This document shows positions 8,228-17,008 of a stretch of 53,317 bases of DNA, piece by piece. A model generated the notes under the pieces. That model was not told where the DNA came from. It saw only the letters and a list, made by a program, of their open reading frames with translations, and did no database searches. The DNA comes from VMCP01 sp964408945 (GTDB lineage Bacteria; Bacteroidota; Bacteroidia; NS11-12g; UBA955), in NCBI GenBank assembly GCA_964408945.1, contig CAYPBJ010000016.1, forward strand, positions 1-53,317. Reading direction: 5' to 3'. The stretch's first letter is position 1. Every line of letters starts with the position of its first letter. A program made the translations under genes and the position numbers.

Positions 8228-8314
8228 CAAAGTTGTGTATTTGCGTTTATCCTTTTTGTACAATAACCAAAACTGCATAGATTCGCCAACTTATTGAAAA
8301 CCAAATTCAACCTC

Positions 8315-9241
8315 ATGAACCAACATCTACCGCTATATTCCCGCTTTTGGACCTACCTAAACGAACGATTTTCACTTCACTCACACGGAATTTTAATAGC
8401 AGCATTTAGTTTTAGCGCTATTGGTTACTCCCGATTATGTCAACAATTGCCTCATTTTATTGACCTTAAGCCCTTTTTAGTTTGTATCTTCAACACCGTT
8501 TCTCTGTTTTTTCTTCTTCGTGTGTTCGATGAACACAAAGACGCTGAAGACGATGCAAAATTCAGATCGGAATTGCCCGTTCCACGCGGACTTATTTCGC
8601 TCAAAGAACTACGCAACATTGGCTTGACCGTATTTGTTTTTCAACTGATTATTAGCGCTGTTACCTTTCCTAAAATGCTTCCACTTTATGCAGTGGTTAT
8701 CGCTTATTTATTGCTCATGGGAAAAGAATTTTTCATGGCTGACTGGCTTAAAAAACACCAATTCTGGTACGTCACCAGTCACATGATCATCATTCCACTT
8801 ATAGATATTTATGCGTCTGGTTACGATTGGCATTTGAATCAACATCCAGCACCTTTCGGATTGATATACTTTTTTGGTGTTTCCTTCTTCAATGGAATTG
8901 TGCTAGAGCTCGGTCGGAAAATCCGTGCACCTCACGATGAAAAACCAGGAGTTCAGACGTATTCCAGCATGTTGGGAATGTATAAATCAGTCTATCTGTG
9001 GATAGCAGTCCTTTTTGCAACTCTAGTTCTCGCTTTGTTTGCCGCAGAATTTGCAACACTTCCAACGGGTGTGTTTACCGCGCTTTGTGTTTACTTTGTT
9101 TTGACCTTGTTGGCCGCCGTTTGGCACCTTAAAAAGCAAAGTTCTGCTTCTGCAAAAATTATAGAAATTGCCAGCGGAGCTTGGACCATACTCATGTATT
9201 TAACCCTCGGCGGTATTCTAACCATTACTCACATTTTATGA
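8315..9241 (+). CDS. UbiA-family prenyltransferase
   Basis: 308 residues from the ATG at 8315 (an in-frame TTG at 8294 adds seven residues). The protein has about eight membrane helices. The Asp-rich motif after an early helix, 'RVFDEHKDAEDD', resembles the first DxxxD motif of UbiA enzymes. A second acidic/basic cytoplasmic loop, 'ELGRKIRAPHDEKPGVQTY', is at the expected place after helix 5, though less canonical. UbiA enzymes transfer a polyprenyl chain to an acceptor in the membrane. Its stop overlaps the ATG of the next gene (ATGA), so it opens a coupled operon with the PEP-synthase-like gene. Neither the prenyl donor nor the acceptor can be told from sequence alone. Confidence 0.8.
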   Translation: MNQHLPLYSRFWTYLNERFSLHSHGILIAAFSFSAIGYSRLCQQLPHFIDLKPFLVCIFNTVSLFFLLRVFDEHKDAEDDAKFRSELPVPRGLISLKELRNIGLTVFVFQLIISAVTFPKMLPLYAVVIAYLLLMGKEFFMADWLKKHQFWYVTSHMIIIPLIDIYASGYDWHLNQHPAPFGLIYFFGVSFFNGIVLELGRKIRAPHDEKPGVQTYSSMLGMYKSVYLWIAVLFATLVLALFAAEFATLPTGVFTALCVYFVLTLLAAVWHLKKQSSASAKIIEIASGAWTILMYLTLGGILTITHIL

Positions 9242-11715
9242 GTAAATTCATTGATATCAATAGTCCGTTAGAAATTCAATTCAATCAAATATACACTGGT
9301 GGCAAAGGATTTCACCTATTGCAACTTGCTCGACACGGATTTCAAGTTCCTGAATTCATCATTTATAACGCGTCCGAAACATCCATCAAAACACCCTTGA
9401 ATCTAGATGAAATTCAACTCATCAAAGAATCACTGGGCTTTCCTCATAGGGTATCGGTAAGATCTTCGGCTCTTGGTGAGGATGGATTTTCACACAGTTT
9501 TGCTGGACAATTTCTCACTGAGCTCAATGTTTCTTGGGAAACCCTTAACGATAGCATTGAACGCGTTTGGAACTCCCTCAACCGCACCGAAATCAAAACG
9601 TATTGCAAAGAACACGGAATCAATGTCCCAAATAAAATTTCCATCATCATCCAAACCATGCTCCAACCTGACTTTTCAGGCGTTGCATTTGGTGTAAATC
9701 CGGTGAATGGACACCGCAACGAAATGATCATTACGGCAGCCCCGGGTCTTGGTGAAGCGTTGGTGAGCGGGGCCGTAAATGGCGATACTTTTGTTGTGAA
9801 GGATGACTCGGTTGAATGTATTTCAGGCGAAGCCGCATCCCCAGAAACACTTAGCACTGAACAGGTAGTTGCCGTGAGCGAACAACTCAAACGGCTCAAA
9901 AAACTATACGGGAAACCACAAGACATTGAATTTTCTTGGGTCAAAAATGATTTGTATCTACTTCAAACAAGACCGGTAACTTCCTTAGATAAATTGGCTG
10001 ATACCGGGGCAGAGATGATTCTCTGGGACAATTCAAATATCATTGAATCTTACCCCGGCGTAACCACCCCTTTGACGTTTAGTTTCATCATCAAAATGTA
10101 TGAATCCGTCTATCTGCAACTTTGTAGATTGTTGGGAGTAAGTGAAAAAGACTTAAGTGAAAATGCTGCCGTTTTTTCAAATATGTTAGGCCTAATTGAG
10201 GGAAGAGTTTACTACAATTTATTGTCGTGGTACAAAGCGTTGGCGCTGCTTCCCGGATATCATTTGAACGCAGAGTTCATGGAAAAAATGATGGGGGTCA
10301 AAGAACGATTTGAATTGAAAAATCTGCCTCAAAGAAATAAGCTAATTGAGCGCCTAAGAGTTTTGGTCATGGTTAAATCTATGATATCCAATCTCAAGGC
10401 TTTGCCCAAAATGCGAATCAAATTTCAAAGTGATTTCCAAAAAGAATTAGACCGATTCAATGCCATCTCCTTGGATGAAAAAAACGCATTTGAACTGATG
10501 GAACTCATGATTGATTTCCAAAGCACACTTCTTAAAAAATGGAAAGCCCCCTTGGTGAACGATTTTTACGCTATGATTTACTTCGGCTTACTTCAAAAAA
10601 CCGCCGAAAAATATGGCTTACCTCCCGGAATACACAACGACCTTTTATGCGGGGCCAGCGATATTATTTCTACTGAACCCATAAAACGGATGAAAGAAAT
10701 CAGTAAGGCCGTTGTACAATTTCACACCCTTGAAAATGCATTTCTTATTGAAACTCCAGAACAAATTCTGAGGTTGATCAATGAACCTAATTATGAACCG
10801 GTGCAAAAACTCTTCGATGCCTATTTGAATCAATTTGGCGACCGAACCGTGGGCGAGTTAAAATTAGAAACCATCACATACAAACAAGATCCTACCGCCC
10901 TGATTCAATTGATCCAATCCTACATAAGACAAGGCGTTGGGCATTCTGAAAATGTGAATGAACGAGTGGATCTCAAAATGCGTAAAAATGCAGAAGAAAA
11001 AGTAGGTCACATTTTGAGTGGAAAGCCTTTCAAAAAATGGTTCTTCCGCTATTTACTGAAGCGCACTCGCATATTGGTGAGTGCAAGAGAAAACCTACGT
11101 TTTGAACGAACCCGAGGATTTGGAAAAGTACGCGAAATCTTCTTGGCTATGGGCAATCAATTCTTCAGTGAGGGCATTTTGGAGCATCCCAGAGATATTT
11201 TTTACCTAACCCAAGAGGAAATCTTCGACTTCATCAAAGGCACATCGGTAACCCCAGAAATTACAGAATTGGTATCCTTCCGCAAGGAAAAATTTGCAAA
11301 ATATGAAACCACAACCACATCTGAACGCATCAGAACTTACGGAGCAGTTTACCACGGAAACTCGTTCTCACAAGAAAAATCAACATCCCTTGACGGAGAA
11401 GATCTGAAAGGCATTGGTTGTTGCCCAGGAATTGTAAAGGCAAAAGTACGTGTTGTTTTAGACCCAAAAGAGGTGAGCGATTTAAACGGTGACATATTGG
11501 TAACCGCCTCCACTGACCCCGGGTGGGTAACACTATTCCCCACGGCTTCAGCCATCATTGTAGAACGAGGTTCACTGCTCTCGCACAGTGCCATCGTGTC
11601 TCGTGAATTAGGCAAACCCTGCATTGTAGGTGTGACACATCTGTTATCAAAAATCAAAACCGGCGACTGGGTAGAGATGGATGGTTCAACAGGACAAATC
11701 AAAATAATCAAATAA
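9238..11715 (+). CDS. PEP-synthase/rifampicin-phosphotransferase-like dikinase
   Basis: 825 residues from the ATG at 9238, which overlaps the UbiA stop. The N-terminal third is an ATP-grasp PPDK/PEP-synthase ATP-binding domain ('VSVRSSALGEDG', 'SGVAFGVNP', 'DIEFSW', 'LLQTRPV'). The C terminus is a swivelling phospho-histidine domain with the catalytic His in 'ERGSLLSHSAIVSRELGKP'. The central ~400 residues do not show the PEP/pyruvate TIM barrel. They look helical, as in rifampicin phosphotransferase, where that region binds the substrate. The expected chemistry is ATP plus acceptor giving phospho-acceptor, AMP and phosphate. Operon context suggests a small lipid or isoprenoid acceptor. True PEP synthase is unlikely given the missing C-terminal barrel. 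Confidence 0.8.
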   Translation: MSKFIDINSPLEIQFNQIYTGGKGFHLLQLARHGFQVPEFIIYNASETSIKTPLNLDEIQLIKESLGFPHRVSVRSSALGEDGFSHSFAGQFLTELNVSWETLNDSIERVWNSLNRTEIKTYCKEHGINVPNKISIIIQTMLQPDFSGVAFGVNPVNGHRNEMIITAAPGLGEALVSGAVNGDTFVVKDDSVECISGEAASPETLSTEQVVAVSEQLKRLKKLYGKPQDIEFSWVKNDLYLLQTRPVTSLDKLADTGAEMILWDNSNIIESYPGVTTPLTFSFIIKMYESVYLQLCRLLGVSEKDLSENAAVFSNMLGLIEGRVYYNLLSWYKALALLPGYHLNAEFMEKMMGVKERFELKNLPQRNKLIERLRVLVMVKSMISNLKALPKMRIKFQSDFQKELDRFNAISLDEKNAFELMELMIDFQSTLLKKWKAPLVNDFYAMIYFGLLQKTAEKYGLPPGIHNDLLCGASDIISTEPIKRMKEISKAVVQFHTLENAFLIETPEQILRLINEPNYEPVQKLFDAYLNQFGDRTVGELKLETITYKQDPTALIQLIQSYIRQGVGHSENVNERVDLKMRKNAEEKVGHILSGKPFKKWFFRYLLKRTRILVSARENLRFERTRGFGKVREIFLAMGNQFFSEGILEHPRDIFYLTQEEIFDFIKGTSVTPEITELVSFRKEKFAKYETTTTSERIRTYGAVYHGNSFSQEKSTSLDGEDLKGIGCCPGIVKAKVRVVLDPKEVSDLNGDILVTASTDPGWVTLFPTASAIIVERGSLLSHSAIVSRELGKPCIVGVTHLLSKIKTGDWVEMDGSTGQIKIIK

Positions 11716-11720
11716 ATTGA

Positions 11721-13634
11721 ATGGCGGAGCAATCTGAACTCAATATATCTCAAAAAGCCTCGTTCGATTTCATCCGATATGCCACAGTTTGGGAAGACCC
11801 CGTGGTACTTCTTCAGGCGCTCAACATCCAAAAAAATGACCAGGTTTTGAGCATCGCTTCTGCCGGAGATAATTGCTTCAGCTTATTGATGGCAGACCCA
11901 AAATTGATTGTTGCAGCCGACATCAATCCCGTTCAATTGCAACTCACGGAGCTTAAAATCAAAGCCATTCAGGTGCTTTCTTACCCAGAAGTTCTTGCTT
12001 TTTTGGGATATTCATCCGAGCCAAATCGTGCGGAATTATTCAATAAAATTGAGCCCCACCTCTCAGAAGAAGCCGCTCGTTATTTTAGAAATTCCCTTCC
12101 CACTTGGGAAAAAACTGGCATTATTCATCAAGGAAAATTCGAAAAATACTTCCAAATTTTCTCCAGAAAAGTACTGCCCCTGATTCACAGTTACAAAACC
12201 ATTGAACAATTACTCACTCCCAAATCGGAACATGAGCAACGCCAATTTTTCCTCCGCCATTGGAACACCTGGCGTTGGCGATGGTTGTTCAAATTATTCT
12301 TCAGTCGTACCGTTATGGGTTGGTTGGGCCGCGATCCAGAATTCCTAAAACAGGTAGAAATTCCCGTTTCAGAATTCATCTTAAGGCAAGCAGAAATACA
12401 CCTCAGCTCCAGTCGGGCCGCACAAAATCCGTTCTTAAGATACAACCTAACAGGCAGTTTTGGCGCTCTTTTACCGCATTACCTTCAACCTGAAAACTTC
12501 GAATTCATCAAAGACAGAATTCACCGAATTTCACTGTTTCATGGCTTCGCCGAGGATGCGATAGCTCACTACGGTCATTTTCACGCCATGAACCTGAGCA
12601 ACATCTTCGAGTACATGAATTCCGAAGAATTCCAACGAACTGCCCAAAAATTAACGGCAGGCCTTTTCCCAGGCGGACGATTGGCCTATTGGAATCTCAT
12701 GGTAAAACGAAGGTGCTCTGAGGTTGTTACTGACTGCACAGAACAGACCAATCTCATGTCCGAGCTTCGGCTCAAAGACAATGGCTACTTTTACAGCACC
12801 ATTGTATCCGATGTTTTTCTTAAATCTTTTGACTTTGGAATTTATCGGCTCAATTCAGAAACTCTTGCAATAGGTTACCCAACGAAAGTGGGAAGCAATT
12901 TTAATTTAACCGAGCAACTCAAAGCCCTTACACTATGGGCCCAAAATGAGGGATTCAAACACCTAATAGGCCCAATGAATGGCAGCACTTGGGAAAATTA
13001 TCGTTTAAAAACCTCTTCCCGACGCATTTTTTTGGGGGATCTCCCATATCAGCCACAAGTTGTAGAAAGCTTTGAAAGTGCAGGATTTAAACCCATAGAA
13101 AGATACGTGAGTACCCAGATGCATGAAATTCCAGGTAGTATTTCCAGATTGGATGAACGAAAAAACCAACTAGAGAAACAAGGAATCAAATTCCGACACT
13201 TGAACATGGATTCTTGGGAACAAGAACTTCAAAAAATCCACGAACTCAGCCTCGTGGCTTTCCAAAAAAACCCTTACTACACTCCCATTCTTTGGAAAGA
13301 CTTCTTATTAAAGTACAACGAAATCAAACAAACCATTAACCCACAATGGGTACTTTTGGCAGAATTGGAACAGAATTTGCAGGGATTTGTCTTTGCCTAC
13401 TCGGATCTTGAAAATAATTGCATCATCATGAAAACTGTTGCCCGTAAACCCGACTTTAGGCTTGGTGGATTGGGATTGGTGATGACCGATATTTTACAAC
13501 AAAAAGCTAAAACCATAGGCATTTTTCAAGTTGTTCACTCATTCATGCATCAAGACGCGGCATCTCTTAGATGCTCAGAATCTTTGGAAGCTGAAATCAT
13601 TTCTGAATACCATCTGTACGGAATAGAATTCTAA
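11721..13634 (+). CDS. BtaA-like (DUF3419) aminocarboxypropyltransferase fused to a GNAT-like domain
   Basis: 637 residues. Residues 1-~380 match the DUF3419/BtaA family: 'FDFIRYATVWEDP' near the start, 'VLSIASAGDNCFSLL' as SAM site motif I, 'VAADINPVQLQLTELK' following it, and a late 'FHAMNLSNIFEYM'. BtaA moves the 3-amino-3-carboxypropyl group of SAM onto diacylglycerol in betaine lipid synthesis. Residues ~385-637 resemble a GNAT acyltransferase ('ESFESAGFKPIERY', 'VLLAELEQNLQGFVFAY', 'RLGGLGLVMTDIL'). No BtaB-type N-methyltransferase lies nearby, so an acylated or otherwise modified product is more likely than DGTS. It lies five bases after the dikinase gene and two bases before the ligase gene. 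Confidence 0.8.
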   Translation: MAEQSELNISQKASFDFIRYATVWEDPVVLLQALNIQKNDQVLSIASAGDNCFSLLMADPKLIVAADINPVQLQLTELKIKAIQVLSYPEVLAFLGYSSEPNRAELFNKIEPHLSEEAARYFRNSLPTWEKTGIIHQGKFEKYFQIFSRKVLPLIHSYKTIEQLLTPKSEHEQRQFFLRHWNTWRWRWLFKLFFSRTVMGWLGRDPEFLKQVEIPVSEFILRQAEIHLSSSRAAQNPFLRYNLTGSFGALLPHYLQPENFEFIKDRIHRISLFHGFAEDAIAHYGHFHAMNLSNIFEYMNSEEFQRTAQKLTAGLFPGGRLAYWNLMVKRRCSEVVTDCTEQTNLMSELRLKDNGYFYSTIVSDVFLKSFDFGIYRLNSETLAIGYPTKVGSNFNLTEQLKALTLWAQNEGFKHLIGPMNGSTWENYRLKTSSRRIFLGDLPYQPQVVESFESAGFKPIERYVSTQMHEIPGSISRLDERKNQLEKQGIKFRHLNMDSWEQELQKIHELSLVAFQKNPYYTPILWKDFLLKYNEIKQTINPQWVLLAELEQNLQGFVFAYSDLENNCIIMKTVARKPDFRLGGLGLVMTDILQQKAKTIGIFQVVHSFMHQDAASLRCSESLEAEIISEYHLYGIEF

Positions 13635-13635
13635 A

Positions 13636-15213
13636 TTGTCAAACATCATTCATATCGCAAAAACCCTGAGGAATGGAAATATCATGGAGCATTTCCATGC
13701 TGCCGCGATCATGAATTCAAATCGCCTTGCCATTGCCGATGAACATTCGCAAGTAACCTTTGATGAATTAAGACATAAAATTGAAAACGCTCATTCGTTA
13801 TTTATGGAGCGTGGCCTTAAATCCGGCGACCGTGTTTTGGTCTTTGTACCCATGAGTATTGATTTATACATCAGCGTTTTAGCTCTGTTTCAAATGGGCT
13901 GCACTGCTGTTTTCATTGATGAGTGGGCCAAATTAGACCGTTTAAAAAAATCATGTCAAATAGCTGATTGTAAAGGGTTTATAGGCATTCCCGTGGCGGC
14001 TTCTTTGGGATTCTTGATCCAGGAAATTAGAGAAATCCCCATCCGCATGACCACGCGAGAAATTCGACATGCAAAAAAGAGCCATTTCCACGATTTAGTT
14101 AAAATAGATAGCTCAAACGAAACCGCGCTCATCACTTTCACTACGGGCAGCACAGGCACACCCAAAGCAGTAAAACGCAGCCATGAAATTCTCCATCAAC
14201 AGTTTTTATCCCTCCAAAACACCATACAAACCCGCGATGACACAGTAGACATGCCGGTGTTACCCATTGTTTTAATGATTAATTTAGGGTTAGGGGTCAG
14301 CAGCGTAATCGTAAAATGGAGCAGTAAAAAGCCTTACGCACTGAAGGCAAAAAAGATTATCAAAACCATACAACAATTTAGGATCAATCGCATCATTGCA
14401 TCCCCTTATTTCATTGATCAACTTTGCATTAAGAGCCTTACTGAAAATATTTCTCCAAAATTAAGTTCGGTGCGCGAAGTCTTCAGCGGAGGTGCACCGG
14501 TTTTCCCTTCTGAGGCCAAATTATGGCTCACTGCATTTCCAAACTCTAAAGTTGAAATTGTATACGGAAGCACCGAGGCCGAACCTATTTCAAGCATCAA
14601 TGCACGTAAACTCATTCAAACCATAGACTCCACTTTTGAGGATGGGCTTTGTGTAGGAAAAGTTGAACCTTGCACACAAGTTAAAATTCTGAATCTAAAA
14701 ACTCAGGAAACTCTCAAACCCGGAGAAATCGGGGAGATAGCGGTTGCAGGAAACCATGTTGTAAAAGAGTATTTTGGTCCTGATTCTGCTGCTCAAATGG
14801 CCGAAACAAAGCTGCTCATTGATGGACAATTATTCCACAAAACAGGAGATTCTGGCTACATAGACCCCCAAGGAAACCTACATTTATTGGGCCGCTGCCA
14901 ACAAATCATTGAGTGGCAGGGACAACCGTTGTACCCATTTCTGATGGAATATCAATTGCGCCACATTCCTGGCGTAATTATGGGTACCGTCTTAAAAATC
15001 AACGATAAACTCGTTTACTTCTTGGAGTTAAACCGTTGTAAATCCTTCCAGCATCTAGCATACCCAAAACTGGGTTGCTTCTCGCCCATCATTGAGGATT
15101 TGCGTTCCTTGGGACTGCCTGACGGCGACATTCGACTGGTCAAGATACCAAGAGATCCCAGACATTTCAGCAAGATTGATTATAAAGTTTTGCAAAAAAT
15201 GCAAAAAATATAA
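13636..15213 (+). CDS. AMP-forming acyl-CoA ligase/adenylation enzyme
   Basis: 525 residues from TTG at 13636, two bases after the previous stop; ATG at 13684 ('MEHFHAAAIMNSNRLA') gives 509 residues and may be the true start. ANL-superfamily motifs are clear: P-loop 'FTTGSTGTPKAVKRSH', 'VFSGGAPVFPSE', 'VYGSTEAEPIS', 'FHKTGDSGYIDPQGNLHLLGR' and a C-terminal 'KIDYK' holding the probable catalytic Lys. The enzyme should adenylate a carboxylic acid and load it on CoA or a carrier. As the last gene of the UbiA/dikinase/BtaA-GNAT operon it could activate an acyl group for the GNAT domain. Substrate specificity is unknown. Confidence 0.85.
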   Translation: MSNIIHIAKTLRNGNIMEHFHAAAIMNSNRLAIADEHSQVTFDELRHKIENAHSLFMERGLKSGDRVLVFVPMSIDLYISVLALFQMGCTAVFIDEWAKLDRLKKSCQIADCKGFIGIPVAASLGFLIQEIREIPIRMTTREIRHAKKSHFHDLVKIDSSNETALITFTTGSTGTPKAVKRSHEILHQQFLSLQNTIQTRDDTVDMPVLPIVLMINLGLGVSSVIVKWSSKKPYALKAKKIIKTIQQFRINRIIASPYFIDQLCIKSLTENISPKLSSVREVFSGGAPVFPSEAKLWLTAFPNSKVEIVYGSTEAEPISSINARKLIQTIDSTFEDGLCVGKVEPCTQVKILNLKTQETLKPGEIGEIAVAGNHVVKEYFGPDSAAQMAETKLLIDGQLFHKTGDSGYIDPQGNLHLLGRCQQIIEWQGQPLYPFLMEYQLRHIPGVIMGTVLKINDKLVYFLELNRCKSFQHLAYPKLGCFSPIIEDLRSLGLPDGDIRLVKIPRDPRHFSKIDYKVLQKMQKI

Positions 15214-15259
15214 GAGATGTGTATTTTTTATAATCATACACATATTTTATTTTTGATAG

Positions 15260-15661
15260 ATGAATAAAATCAGGGTAAACATTACCATTAACAAAGAGAT
15301 ACACGAGAAGGCCAAATTTTTTTCTTTGAAGGAAGGAAAAAGCCTTAGCGAAAATATCGAAGATTTACTCACTCAATATTATTGGCAAAAAGCAGAGGGT
15401 ATTGTATCTGAGCCTACTTCTAATTACAATTCCACATTGGAGCTGAACGCAATGTCTCCATTGCAAAATTCAATGTCCGATATTTTCAATCAATTACACC
15501 CAGAACAGCAGATTGAACTGTTCCATTATGGCGAATACTTATTATCTAAGAATCCTTCACCCACGAAAAAAATAAGTCTACACGGAATTTTCAGAGACCA
15601 AATCATGATATCTGAAGATTTCGATGAACCTCTCGATATTTTCAAAGATTACATGCCATGA
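15260..15661 (+). CDS. Antitoxin of a VapBC-like pair, RHH-like N terminus and DUF2281-like C terminus
   Basis: 133 residues. The N terminus ('VNITINKEIHEKAKFFS', then 'GKSLSENIEDLL') has the ribbon-helix-helix pattern of DUF6364-type antitoxins and would bind DNA as a dimer. The C terminus ('GIFRDQIMISEDFDEPL', then 'FKDYMP') matches the toxin-binding tail of DUF2281-type VapB antitoxins. A ~60-residue linker joins them. The stop overlaps the toxin ATG (ATGA), the usual arrangement. Autorepression is expected from the family but no operator was identified. Confidence 0.8.
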   Translation: MNKIRVNITINKEIHEKAKFFSLKEGKSLSENIEDLLTQYYWQKAEGIVSEPTSNYNSTLELNAMSPLQNSMSDIFNQLHPEQQIELFHYGEYLLSKNPSPTKKISLHGIFRDQIMISEDFDEPLDIFKDYMP

Positions 15662-16044
15662 ATCACTTGATTGATACTCATACATTATTGTGGTATTTGA
15701 ACGCAGACAAAAAACTGTCAAAAAATGCTTTACATACCATCGAAGACCCTAATAACCGAATTTTCATCAGTCAAGCAACCCTCATTGAAATGGCCATTAA
15801 AGTAAGCCTGGGGAAATTAAAATTGCCTTGCGAATGGGATGAATTATTTTTTCAGTTCAATAAAATAGGCTGGTCTATTTTGCCCTTTCGAAACGTCGAT
15901 TTTGCTAGGTTGAGTAAACTACCCTTTCACTACGGTGACCCTTTCGATAGATTGATGGCATGTCAGTGTTTAAATCAGAAACTTGACATTATTAGCAAAG
16001 ACCCAATCTTTGAAAAGCACAAAATAAAAAGGATTTGGAATTAG
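15658..16044 (+). CDS. vapC: PIN-domain toxin (VapC-like ribonuclease)
   Basis: 128 residues with the PIN-domain acidic residues: Asp in 'LIDTHTLLWYL', Glu in 'SQATLIEMAIK' and Asp residues in 'HYGDPFDRLMACQ', plus 'IISKDPIFEKH' near the end. The family consists of Mg-dependent endoribonucleases that cut tRNA or rRNA. It is coupled to the antitoxin by a 4-nt overlap. A hairpin terminator follows at 16111-16143. The pair sits between the putative biosynthetic operon and a tRNA gene, an acceptable landing place for a mobile TA cassette, but no attachment repeat was seen. Confidence 0.85.
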   Translation: MNHLIDTHTLLWYLNADKKLSKNALHTIEDPNNRIFISQATLIEMAIKVSLGKLKLPCEWDELFFQFNKIGWSILPFRNVDFARLSKLPFHYGDPFDRLMACQCLNQKLDIISKDPIFEKHKIKRIWN

Positions 16045-16110
16045 GCTGAAAACGCGAAATTCCATTGAATGAATCTAATTTTACAACAACCTTACAAATC
16101 CACCAGCCAT

Positions 16111-16143
16111 AAAAAAAGCCCCTCATTGCTGAGAGGCTTTTCT
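16111..16143. terminator. Bidirectional terminator between vapC and the tRNA
   Basis: Stem AGCCCCTCA (16117-16125) with TGAGAGGCT (16130-16138), one mismatch, loop TTGC; seven A on the left and a T-rich right side. It can serve vapC on the plus strand and the tRNA on the minus strand. Confidence 0.7.
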
Positions 16144-16144
16144 G

Positions 16145-16218
16145 TGGGCCCACTTGGAATCGAACCAAGCACCTACTGATTATGAGTCAGTTGCTCTAAC
16201 CGAATGAGCTATAGGCCC
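16145..16218 (-). tRNA. tRNA with CAT anticodon (elongator Met or Ile2)
   Basis: 74 bases on the minus strand. Acceptor GGGCCTA pairs with TGGGCCC and the discriminator is A. The D arm contains 'AGCTCATTCGGTTAGAGC', the anticodon stem-loop is ACTGA-CTCATAA-TCAGT and the T arm is CTTGG-TTCGATT-CCAAG. CCA is not encoded. A CAT anticodon with this loop fits either elongator tRNA-Met or the lysidine-modified tRNA-Ile2; sequence by eye does not settle which. It is not an initiator: the 1-72 pair G-C is normal and the G-C-rich anticodon stem of initiators is absent. Confidence 0.93.
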
Positions 16219-16279
16219 GCCCTTAAAGGACTGCAAATATAAGGATTTTTCATTTATTTAAACCAACTATCACACCAGA

Positions 16280-16314
16280 TTTGCAGGACTTCATCTACTT
16301 TTATACTATACTTG
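16280..16314 (+). promoter_or_regulatory. Candidate Bacteroidetes promoter for the START-domain gene
   Basis: TTTG at 16280-16283 and TATACTTG at 16307-16314, with a 23-base spacer, resemble TTTG/TAnnTTTG. The second box has one mismatch (C for T). The ATG follows 29 bases later. Confidence 0.45.
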
Positions 16315-16342
16315 TGACTGAATCTAACACACCCTAAAACCT

Positions 16343-17008
16343 ATGAAAATTGGATTGTTGCTTTGCTTGAGCTTCATCAGCGCCTTTTTTCCAACCCGTA
16401 TTTACCAGCATCCCCAGAAAGAAAAAGAATGGCATAAAAGTCGTGAAGGTGATGGAATCACCGTTTATACCCGATCACAAGAGGGCACTCCCTTCAAAGA
16501 AATAAAGGCCATTGTTACCATTGAGGGTTCTTTAAATGCAATCGTGGGAGCATTAACTGATTACGACAACTACAAGAACTGGGTTTACTCCACTTCAAAG
16601 TCCAAATTGGTAAAAAAAATCAACGAAAAAGAATTTCTTGCCTATCACTATATTGACGCCCCATGGCCCGTAAATGATAGAGATGTAGTCATGCACATTG
16701 CACTAAGTCAAGATCCTAAAACGCATAAAACTATCGTACATTCAACATCTCAACACAATTATCTAAAAACCGTAGAAAATGTGGTTAGGGTCAAAAACAA
16801 TGTGGCTATTTGGGAACTACAACCCGTTGCAAAAAATAAAATTGAGTGTACCTATTATTTGAAGTCTGATCCCGGCGGAAGCGTTCCCGCTTGGATTCTC
16901 AATATGTTCATCACCGAAGGGCCTTATGAAAGCATAAAAAAACTGAAGAATATCGAGGTGCAGAAACACAGCAGCTTCAAACACCCCGATATCAAAGAAA
17001 AGTTTTAA
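16343..17008 (+). CDS. START-domain lipid-binding protein
   Basis: 221 residues with an N-terminal hydrophobic signal (about 1-17). The remainder is a START/SRPBCC fold: 'EWHKSREGDGITVYTR' at the start, 'ALTDYDNYKNWVYST', 'YHYIDAPWPVNDRDVV', 'IECTYYLKSDPGGSVPAWI' and a C-terminal amphipathic helix 'GPYESIKKLKNI'. The family forms a hydrophobic pocket for lipids or sterol-like molecules. Here the protein is probably periplasmic. It is transcribed alone and its stop overlaps that of the convergent LamG gene. The ligand is unknown. Confidence 0.85.
   Translation: MKIGLLLCLSFISAFFPTRIYQHPQKEKEWHKSREGDGITVYTRSQEGTPFKEIKAIVTIEGSLNAIVGALTDYDNYKNWVYSTSKSKLVKKINEKEFLAYHYIDAPWPVNDRDVVMHIALSQDPKTHKTIVHSTSQHNYLKTVENVVRVKNNVAIWELQPVAKNKIECTYYLKSDPGGSVPAWILNMFITEGPYESIKKLKNIEVQKHSSFKHPDIKEKF

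Noticed and set aside
9238..11715. Plain phosphoenolpyruvate synthase (ppsA)
   Set aside because: The central and C-terminal organisation lacks the PEP/pyruvate barrel and the gene is coupled to a UbiA-type gene, so the housekeeping name was not used.
16145..16218. tRNA attachment site of an integrated element
   Set aside because: No direct repeat of the tRNA 3' end and no integrase are visible on either side.
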